Positions 23,301-32,800 of a stretch of 41,166 nt of DNA are shown here, piece by piece. The DNA lies in assembly GCA_027604005.1 (NCBI GenBank), contig JADGJT010000201.1, forward strand, positions 1-41,166, written 5' to 3'. How positions within the stretch are numbered: position 1 is the stretch's first letter; every line of letters starts with the position of its first letter. Below the pieces are notes generated by a model. The model ran no database searches. It was not told the origin of the DNA and was given only the letters and a program-made list of their open reading frames with translations. Source of the stretch: Dinochytrium kinnereticum (Eukaryota > Chytridiomycota > Chytridiomycetes > Chytridiales > Chytridiaceae). Both the position numbers and the translations under genes were made by a program.

Positions 23301-26300
23301 GCGGACTAAGGTGGCAGAATCTGACAATACGTTGGCCCTCTGGAAAGCGCGAGCCAAAAGCATGGAAGCTCAGACAGCAGAAACCCAAAACCTCCTGAAA
23401 GAGAGGCAGAAGGAATGGGAGGACCAAAGGCATAGCATTGAGAGCTCTTTAATGGAGGCTCAAATCAAGTTGAATCAGGAGCTTTCCAAGAATATAGAGC
23501 TAACAATGAAAGTGAAATCTGACGAAGAGAAACTCAACGCAACCGTGCTTAAGCAAGACATGAAAGTAAAGGAGCTGGTATCCACTGTACAGAATGCCGG
23601 TGACGTGGAAAGACTTCTCCGCCAGGAGATACAGCGCCTTGAAGAACAGCTTTCCAATGTCACCAACAGCTGGCGACGCAAAGAGGAACTCTATGAAGAC
23701 AAGCTTAAGCTTACGGAATCGAAAAAAAGCAACCATGAGATTCTACCCTCTTCGCAGATCGATGCTGTTTTAGGGGGGCGTGATTCTCGTCTTCAAAATG
23801 CCGAAGTTCACGAAAATCAGGTGGCTAAAGCCACATCGACCTCGCCTGACGAGATCTTACGGAATTCAGAGCTTCTGACTGCCCTTGCTTTAAAGGAAAA
23901 GGTGCTTGAGAGTGTGCAGAAACAGCTTGAAAAGGTTTCTGTCGAATTGCGGGATGCCATGGAAGCTTCACGGAGAGAAAGCAGTCGGGCACAGGTGTAT
24001 GCAACTGAAGTGGATCGGCTTTTTGCATATGCAAGTGAACTTGAAAGGCTGCAAGCAATGCAAAGCCATAAATCTCTTCTGCAGACTGTTTCCCCTGGAA
24101 CTAAGTCGGATGCAGTGTTGGACAGAGTGAAAAGCGATGGGGCGCTGGCATCCGACATTCAATCAGAGCTTTGTAGTTTGCGAGAGGAGCTGAAAAATCT
24201 TGACTCCGAAAAGAGCACGTGGAAGATGACGATGCTTCAAAACCAATCCCTTGAAGCCAAGGTAAACCTTTTACAGAATGCACTGCTGCATTTGGAGAGT
24301 CTCCCGAAACACGTTATGTCTTCCGTTGGTGTTCAATGCGATTTTGATGTACTTTCTGGGCACGCGATACAGGAAGCGTACCATAACCTTCAGAAAGAGC
24401 ATAGTGATCTCTTAAAGCAACTGGAAGATACAGCACGCTCATTAGGGAATACTACTAGTGACTTGAAGAGTCAGCTGAGAGAGAAGGAGCGCATTCTCTG
24501 TGGTTACGAAGATGAATTCCTCAATCAAGCGAAAAAGCACAGCATGGAACTGGAGTCTGAAAGATCGTCAAAAGAAAGGCTGCTTTCTCAGCTTACCGCC
24601 TCACAAGACATGATAAGAGATTTACTGGAGCGTCGAGCTCAAGATGAGTTGACTATTTCCAAATATATCGAGGCTCAAGAAGACTTCGAAAGGAAGATAA
24701 GCGAGGCACATTCGATAAAAGCAAACTTAGGTGATGATCCTCCGAACTCTAATGTTAAAGTAATGGCCCTCTTGAAAGAGGCTGCTGGTTTTCGGAATGA
24801 AATCGATAGATTAAACGCCGAGAAATCTGCTACTGAGATTCAGCTATCAGAAGTCAATCAGAATTTCATCGGTCTCTGTCGAGACTTTGAGAGGGAAAGG
24901 GAGAATCTCAAGAAGGAGATTGAATCACTGCAATGTAAAGGAGAAGCCGAAAAGGTTCGATCAGAGGGCTTTAAGGCTTCTCTTGATCTCACGCGAAGGG
25001 AACTAGAGAAGCAATCTCTTGAGAAATCAGAGCTTGTTGAGAGGTTAGCTTATGAAAAATTCATATCCCAAAAGGCCGCGGACGATAAAGCCAGTCAGTT
25101 AGCACATTCGACAAGGAAGAACCTACTCGAACAGTATCTAACGCGGGAGAATGAAATGCTCGAGCATATTCAAAAGCTTCAAGCGCAGATACAAACACTA
25201 CAGGAGGGCTGGCAAGCCGAAAAGCGCGATATGTCTGCGGTTGTAGAAGAAGAGCGTCGTCGTTGGAGCCGTGAGCGTGAAAGTCTCAAATCTCATTTAG
25301 AGTATGAGAGGCGCCAGCAATCTCTTCTCCGTAAAAACGTCGACCAACTCTCTCATAGTTATGAGTCCATGCAAGCCAAATTGCAAAATAATCGCACCGA
25401 AGAGACTCATCGAGAACTCATAGCTCAATGTGAGGAGCTTCGAGAGGCCAACGGGCGACTTGAGGCACAGATAGATGCCAGAAATTCGGCTGCTATTTTG
25501 GCAATGAAGGCTGAGCGGGACTCGGCCCTAAGCCATTTAGATGCTCTAAGATCTAGTTTGGATAAGGTGCTGTCTTCTTCATCGATCGAAAAGTCACGTC
25601 TTGAATCTGAACTGCGGCAGCTAAAATCACCACTTTCACCTTACCCACCCTTCGACGTCCTGAAGCTAGATAGCCCCAAAGAGCACAAAGCAGTGCAAAC
25701 TGAGGAGACTTTCGACTCATTGGATGTGGCTTCATCAGGTTAGTATTTTATGCTTAGTCGTTTGCATGGCTTGATTTTAGCTTGATTTTTAACCATGATT
25801 GGTGGGATTGGAAGATTTATTAGAACGATCGGATGCTATCGAGTCGTCTTTCGCGGTCAGAGACAAGTCTTCAGACGAGTTACAATTATATGAAAGCATA
25901 ATCGAACATGAGTCGACCACTGAAACGATATTGTACTTACGTCCTGACACGGCGCAGTCCGACAGGTGTGTTTGGGATGGCCCTCTTTTTCATTTTTGGG
26001 TGTTTTTTTTTTTTTTTGTTTAATTCCGGCGTAAAACCAAAAATTTCTTCCTTTGGCTCTACGTTCCAACCTTTGTTAAATCTCCTGCATTTGCTCCAGA
26101 ATTGATGAAAACCGAATAACGGAGGAACTACTGATGATGCGCGAACTGGCAGAGCAATCACGACGGCGCAATCATGACTTCCTGCAACATTACGATATGT
26201 CTAGGAATAACTCTGGCCTGAAAGACTTTGATTTAATTGATGTGGAGGTCGGCGAAGAGATTCGAATGATGCAGATGGCAACACGTAATCTTATTGTCGA

Positions 26301-27255
26301 AACTGCGTCTCAATTAGATCAGGTGTACAGACGATCGAGTGACGGCGACTCTCATAGAGCATTTGAAGGCTCGCTGGATCCTTTATTATCAGAACGACGG
26401 TACCATAGCCAGGCCTCAACATTGCATTACGATACCTCTATTCTATCAAGATCCCCATCAAAGTTATCTTTTCCCGTGAATATGCTCCAAGGCCCCGCTT
26501 TTATGGAACGGCAGGGCTCTAAGGGGTATCCCCGAGAAATCGGCGTGCAGATCACAGAACTGGAGGAAGACGAGCTAGCGAACGAATTAGCTGAAGATAG
26601 AAATTCTCTATCGTCCCGGCAGCTTCAGGATATTCGTGCTGCAACTATAGTCTCCCTTTCTAAAACAGCTGAAATATTGCGGACAACCGAACCGTCGGAA
26701 CCGGGCCATGCCGCCGAGTCCAATTCGAGCGACAGCATTGGCGAAGAGTTTTTGCCGCGTGCTATTTCGTGCATCAAATCGGACCATCGAGAATGGTATT
26801 CTGACGCAAACGATAAATCTTTGGGCGACTTGAAAGACCTTGATCTCAAGGAAATCAAGGCTGCAACTGCCACATCATTGGAGAGAACTGCTAGTATGAT
26901 CCGAGCCTCCACCAACGGCACGAGAACCCTTACCCACCCTTTTGATAACGGCGTGCCTGAAACATACCATTCAGTAGACTATACCCACAAGCATAGCCAT
27001 TGGGGGAGACGACCGAGCTTTGAAAATAGCGAGTCGGGCAACGCGCATCCAATTAGGTCTTCCTTACCAGCGTGTCTTCCGACAGCAAGTCGATCATTCT
27101 TAGATGACAATCAAGGTGGAGCGCATGCCTTTGATGCGGATGAGGAAGATGACCCAGAACTCGCCGAAATTAAAGCGGCGACGGCAGCATCTCTTGCGCG
27201 GACGGCAGAAATTTTGTGGGGATACCAGCAGGATGGGACTTCACAAAAGAAATAG
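17348..27255 (+). CDS. Giant coiled-coil scaffold protein with LC8-type motifs and a C-terminal repeat
   Basis: The predicted protein is 3,103 residues from nine exons: 17348-17511, 17571-18108, 18151-19252, 19338-21685, 21728-21811, 21922-22684, 22733-25738, 25815-25965 and 26100-27255. All phases agree. Most of it is heptad-like, Glu/Lys/Leu/Arg-rich coiled coil, interrupted by Ser/Pro-rich breaks near residues 370-430 and 1540-1600. A CARCG pair (Cys190, Cys193) lies near the N-terminus. Four segments resemble dynein light chain LC8 ligands: ATQTE (1594), GVQCD (2199), AVQTEE (2653) and GVQIT (2867). The last 340 residues contain four copies of an unrecognised motif, best seen in EIKAATAASLARTAEIL. 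A centrosomal/basal-body or Golgi-type tethering scaffold is plausible by architecture only. No PACT, GRIP or other known end domain was recognised. An in-frame ATG at 17390 is an alternative start. Confidence 0.85.
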
Positions 27256-27295
27256 TGACCATTTGCATCATCTGCATGCATACATTGTTCAATGC

Positions 27296-27301
27296 AATAA
27301 A
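27296..27301 (+). terminator. Poly(A) signal of the giant coiled-coil gene
   Basis: AATAAA occurs 41 nt after the stop codon, in the 236-bp convergent spacer shared with the complex I subunit gene. Confidence 0.5.
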
Positions 27302-27491
27302 ATGAAACCAAAAAAATTAAGGATGAGAGCTGAGTGTAAGTATTGAAGGGCATTTCCTTGAGAAAAAGGTATACAAGAAAACAAGCTACAAAAATAGCAG
27401 TGGTTGCTGTGCGGAAAGGAAGGGGCAGTGGTGGTTTTTCTTTCCTACGGAACCACATCGTTCCGTTTCTTTCCTAGGGCAGTCGGTTTCT

Positions 27492-28277
27492 CTAATGATG
27501 GCCATGTCCGTGGCCTTCAGCGGCCAATCGTTCGTTACGAGCTTCCATCCACTTGGCCCACTTCTCGTTTTCCTCCTTGCCAGGGCCCTCAGTTTGGTAC
27601 CAATGGTCGTAGGCGTAGTAAATACCGAAAGCAACGGCACCTAACGAAAAAAAAGAGTAAGAAACAATGAGATTTCATTGAAACGACAAAAAAATGGGAA
27701 AAATGAATAAATAGCTATAGACCTATGCCGAGCCCAGGAAACAAGCTCATAACCCGGTTTCTAGCAGAGAAGAAGGGATGGCTGCGCCAGAGGTCACGCT
27801 TCGCCCATGGATCCTTGAATTTTTCCTTAGGAATAGACCCCTCGAGGAAGGGGATGTGAGGGCGGAACCACTTGAATGGGAAAAGACCTATAGATCAAAT
27901 GCCAGAGAATAATTAGAACCACAGCAAAAGGGATAAGAGAGTGTGAACACAATATAGCTTACCGAATTCTTACAAATACCAGAAAGAAAGTGTATAAATG
28001 GTTAGTTTGCAGATCAATCACATGCAATAAATAGTGAGTCTGACGGCTCAACAACAAGATATCCGGAACGAATGGATGCGAAAACCGAGTTCCCAGACAA
28101 GAGTAGAAGAGCTCGGTCCAAAAATCATCCATTCCAAGGATCTTAATCGCCATTTTGTTCAAAGGAGCGTGCACATCCAAATTTCTAGCATAGTCTGCGC
28201 CGATGCTTCCTGCAGGCATAGGCCGCTTCTGGCCTTGATCTCCGTCCGCTGATTTAGGTCGGGAACTCACCAGGCAT
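27492..28277 (-). CDS. NDUFB3: Complex I accessory subunit, NDUFB3 (B12)-like
   Basis: This small single-pass subunit belongs to the membrane arm of mitochondrial NADH:ubiquinone oxidoreductase. The secure exons are 27887-27723 and 27640-27492. They encode a family-typical core with KDPWAKRDLWR, then GLGIGAVAFGIYYAYDHWYQ, which is the transmembrane helix, and end in a His-rich tail (GHGHGHH). The start is uncertain. The best candidate is a 7-nt coding first exon at 28277-28271 (ATGCCTG followed by a good gtgagt donor). It joins in phase either directly to 27887, giving 106 residues beginning MPGLFPFKWF, or through a 6-nt microexon at 27968-27963 flanked by AG and GTAAGC, giving 108 residues beginning MPEFGLFPFKW. 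The gene converges on the giant coiled-coil gene. Confidence 0.85.
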
Positions 28278-29835
28278 CCTGTCTTCAATTTTTAATTTCT
28301 TGTGTAATGGCGCTGGCAAACTTATCCTTACTGTAATAATTAATTGTGAACTTCAAAAATAGTTTTCGGAGAGCTTTATGAAGAAGCTTTAATAGACGGG
28401 ATTGTGATCTAACGGGGCCGCAGAATAAAAGCGGCAAATGTGGTTGATTCTTGTTTCGCTTTCTGTAACATTGATCATTGAATTACTCATAATAAGATTC
28501 CGATAAAGAGTGGTTGTGATGGTACGTCGAAGTCAGATTTATTCTTCTTCTTTCTTGTCTGTTCAGGAGATTACTAAAATACAAAAAAATGAATCGGGGG
28601 TTGACCTTGATAGAGGCAGGAGGGTAACAAGCCTGTGACTAACCTATATCTGAGCGCCTCCAAACTTTTCGCCTCGTTAGAGAGAAGGAAGAGCAACGGT
28701 TTTTTTAATGCGTTTGTGTTTTAGTGATTGTTGTGTGTGGGGGATTATGCACGTGCCTTTGTGTTTCTCCCATCTCCTCCCTACTTGAAACGCGTCGTAA
28801 TTAAAAACAACGACGAAATATCCTCATGTGGTCCAAGTTGGGTATCCTCTCCCCTCCTCTACCCCCGCCCAAAAAAAAAAAAGAAAAAGAAGACCTAAAC
28901 ACCCAAAACCCCCAACGAGCTATTGTCTTCTTGAACCAAAAAAGCAAAGACATAAAATACAGTTTGGTAAGAGGAAACAACAAACCCATCTCCATCCCTC
29001 CATTCCAACATATGGGAATCAAGCCACCTCCCAGCTCCCCCGTTCCAACCTTCCAAAAATCCCGAACCCTCCCCGTTCCATCAATCTCACCACCTCCTTA
29101 TCATCTACCTCAGCATCCCCTCATCAACCCCCCAAAAAGATGTCTCTGCCACCGTATACCCCTTCAACTCCCCCCCGCCACCCCCCCCCCACCGAAATGG
29201 TTCGACCGATACTCCAGGCATGACGCGAGCGCAGATGACATTTAATGCAGCTCTGAAAACAGAAACAAGTTATTGTCTGTCTTGTTGTATTTCTTTATAC
29301 CTTTTTTCCTTACTCTTATTATCTGGCTTCAACGTTCCCATTACTCAACACATGATGCTGACATATTTTTCTCTCGTCTTGCCGTTTCCGCTCTTGTTTA
29401 CACACCGTCTGCTGATACTCCATACTGAAATCATTGGCGCGAACTCTGTCCATAACTCCAGCAATTGCTTCAAATGGAAACAAGGTTTATCGCTGCGAAC
29501 CCATATCCAATATAATGTTAAAAAAAATCTTTGGCGTTTTAACTTTTATTTCCGGGTATACGACCCCCGGGGGGGGGCCCCCGCCCGGGCGGGTGTTGAG
29601 GAAGTATGTAGAGGTGTTGAGAGAATTCAGTAAAAAAAGTATAAATAAATATTACTTGATTTAANNNNNNNNNNTTATTTCCGTGTTTACCCCCCCCCCC
29701 CCCCCCCCCCACGCCTTTAAATGTTTAAAATCGAGAAAGAGTAAATAAGGTAAAATAAAAATATTTATACGAATAGACGAAATATATACATAAAGGTTTG
29801 AGAAATATCTAACTGAAAGACGGGTCAGGAAGATT
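28278..29835. other. Low-complexity intergenic region with assembly gap
   Basis: This region of 1.56 kb lies between the complex I subunit and MED12. It contains T/A-rich and then C-rich strings (C runs near 29168-29190 and 29685-29710), G/C homopolymers near 29565-29592, and a run of N at 29665-29674. Open frames of up to 139 residues occur near 28826-29245. They are Pro/Lys low-complexity and exist in two overlapping frames at once, so they are not credible genes. It should contain the promoter of the complex I gene and the MED12 3' end. Sequence quality is poor around the gap. Confidence 0.6.
29665..29674. other. Assembly gap (10 N)
   Basis: Ten undetermined bases join two contig ends. 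The left side carries a G/C homopolymer and the right side a poly-C run of about 20. The words just before both homopolymers are similar (ttatttccg...), suggesting that the two ends may be overlapping copies of one sequence rather than flanks of missing DNA. Confidence 0.95.
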
Positions 29836-32800
29836 CTACAAATATCTCGGCCTCTTAGTTAATCGATCATTTTTAGAGTCAAGGGTGTTGTACCGCTTGG
29901 CGCTTGTGCCTTCTCCTGCCGTATCCCATTCCATTAAATTCATATTTCTACCACCGGAAGGACGGCCTTCGTCAGAGTTGGCAACAATTGGTATAGTGCA
30001 CCAGTTGAAATGCGCACTTTCCTCGGAAGAAAGTGTCCAAGAATCTTGGAACAGCTCTTCATAGGTATGACGGGTATTTACGACTTCGGTTGCGTTGAAG
30101 AGGGATAGAGATATCGAGCTTATATGTTCGAGTGGACTCGGTTTGGTGTTCGAAGGAGTGTGAACATTATCAGGTGTTGAGGATAGTGAAACGTAATCTA
30201 GCATTTCAAGCCATTCCGAAGGTCGATAGCCAATTTTATAGGGACTGACTATAGAGGGGACTATGCTGGAAGATCCCGAGTTTTCCAAATCTCGTTGCCG
30301 ACTTATGCCAATTATGTTGTTTAGATACATAGCACTGCCCTGAAATGGCAAGAGTCGGCTAATCATTTCAAATCCATTTGTATGGCCTCCTAGCTTGATT
30401 TGGCATTCCTGTATAAGAAATAATTAGCATCAATAACATCAGTGAATATTTACAACAAATTAAACAAAAACTGAATTCAACTTTAGGGGCTGTCATTGAA
30501 TTAATGGCCTTACACGGAGCCTCCAGAGCAAAGCCTTATTGAACTCGGTATTTGACATCTCGTCGCACATCCATGAAGCCAGACCAATGACGCTATGGCT
30601 TAAAATTCCGGTGTTTTCACCAGAAACGACCCGGCTTGTTGAAAGAAGCACAAGAATATGTATGTAGCTGACCATATCGTATTCTTTCCAATGTGCTACC
30701 ATTAGAGGTACAATTGCCAACATCAGCCGGACATGATTTAGTAGCCTATACGATATTTAGCGAGAAAAAACGAAAAAGCCTTCACCTCCTTCGAATATCT
30801 GAAATATAGATGTTCGCAAAGCGGTTTGCCTACAAGATTTAGTTATTGCTAGCAGCCAAGTCGACAAACCTCTTCATTCCGCCTTGTAATACTTGGATCT
30901 GAGGAATCCTGAAATAACAATATAAGAGGAGATAAGGATTAGGGTAAAGCCTACCACGTCGGATAACGATTGTATAGCGACTGCCAGTGATACACCATAT
31001 GCGTCCATGGCGTTGTAAACCTTGACAAAAAGTTAGACGGGTGTCGTAAGAAAGGGGGGCTGTACTCTAATTTGAGCCAGAAACCCGTTCAAATCCTTCA
31101 GCAAACTTGCTCCTAATCCCTTCAATTCCAGATCGATTGGATCAGTTGTTGCCGTGGGTTGCTTTGATTTCGAGGCCCAAAGTATGCTGACAGAAGAGCA
31201 GATCATCTTTACTACCATATCCATAGCCTCTGAAGATAATCCCTTCACTGGTAGTGATGTAACGCCCAACACATTTAGAGGGTCGATATACTTCTTCAGA
31301 TGCCGCAGTAGCAGGTTATTAAATGCTAAAGGGAAGAAGCCCAACTCTGTGATCAAAACAAGTCCAGCACTCGGGTTTCCAACCATAGATTCAGTGAGAG
31401 CTTCTATTAAAGAAGTGGCCTCTGCGATATCCACACCGATTAAGGAATCGCCAGTAAACTTCGGATCCATAAACGTCACTTGGTCCCAAAGGTATTTGAT
31501 CTGGTATTTCTTAATCGCGATCGTAACGGTATTTAGATCGTTAAGGATACTTTTAAGGTATTCAAGCCGCGTTTCGGGGAGTCTCAGAACATCTGCAGGA
31601 GAACACTCTCCTTTAGATACAACGGATAACGTCGACTGAATAAACTCAAAGACTGTAAAAAGATATTCCTTCCATTGACCTAACTTCACAGTCTTCTGGC
31701 TTTGTATCTTTTGCTTTTGGGATGGCTCTCTAAGTTTGAAGTAATCTCTCAAAGACTCCAGGATTCGAATAAAGAAACCCTCTGCAGCTGAGATATTGTT
31801 ACAGAAGTATGATAGTATCCAGGATTCCGGGTGAAGCATAGTCCCCAAAAACCGATCGTAGAGAAGAATAATTATGCCCGCTTTTTCTAGCTTAGCGATG
31901 GAATAAATCTTTAAAACCGAAATAAAGACGTCACTGAGAAGCTCAAAGTTTGAGATTCTTTTCAAATCGCAAAATCTTGCAGCTTCCAGCGAATGAATAT
32001 CCTGTGCCAATTAACAGTCTGATGAGTGCAATACAGCAAACCTCTCTAGTTAACATAAAGGCTGGGTCTTTGATCTTCGTGCCAGCAATAAAAGAAACGT
32101 GAATAAGGGAGAATAGCAGGCATAGGCTATCGGAATCAGGCCCCTTCATTGTCTAAATGGTTGTAAGGTAAAATCTTCAATTTTATAGTTACTGGAAAAT
32201 CACGTATAATTTGGCGCAACGCCGCCTGCAAAAAGCCTAGGACCACATCCAGGCTGCAGCATTTCTGGATAATAAACTGCTGCAAAACATTGCCAAACCA
32301 ACCAATTTGGAGGTTTTGAGCGAGCAAAAGACCTGGCCGAGATAAGTCTGAGAGCTTCCCACTGCGGAGAACTTCATGCATATGCTCGATAATAAGGCCT
32401 TCTAAATATCCACCATATTCATTATAATCCCGAAGAACTTCTACAATTATCTCGCATCGCCTTCGAAAACTATAATACTTTAGAGACTAGAACATGATGA
32501 GCGCATCTTCTTACTCAGGAGCAGTACATTGCTTTTTCAAAGTATCCAAAGAATATAAGAATATCTTTTTTGAAGCCTCTTTGCAAAAGCTGTACCGATA
32601 TGCAAGATTTGAAACTGCCGTTGCAATCGAAAGAGGGTCGTCATGGAGTACTTTGATTTCCTGGAAATCGGTTGCTCGATCCTTCGCCGGTTTCTACATA
32701 TCATAATCAGTCCTAGTCTGAATGTGATGCTACCTTCAAATCGCTTTCAAGCTCTTGTCTAATGTACTCTATCATCGTATCTTCGGCTTGACAGTCCTTC

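Noticed and set aside
17348..27255. Identification of the giant protein as pericentrin, giantin or myosin
   Set aside because: Coiled-coil composition alone gives spurious similarity; no diagnostic domain of those families was seen.
28826..29245. Proline/lysine-rich frames up to 139 residues
   Set aside because: Two overlapping frames are open at once over C/A-rich low-complexity DNA beside a poor-quality gap, which is expected by composition.
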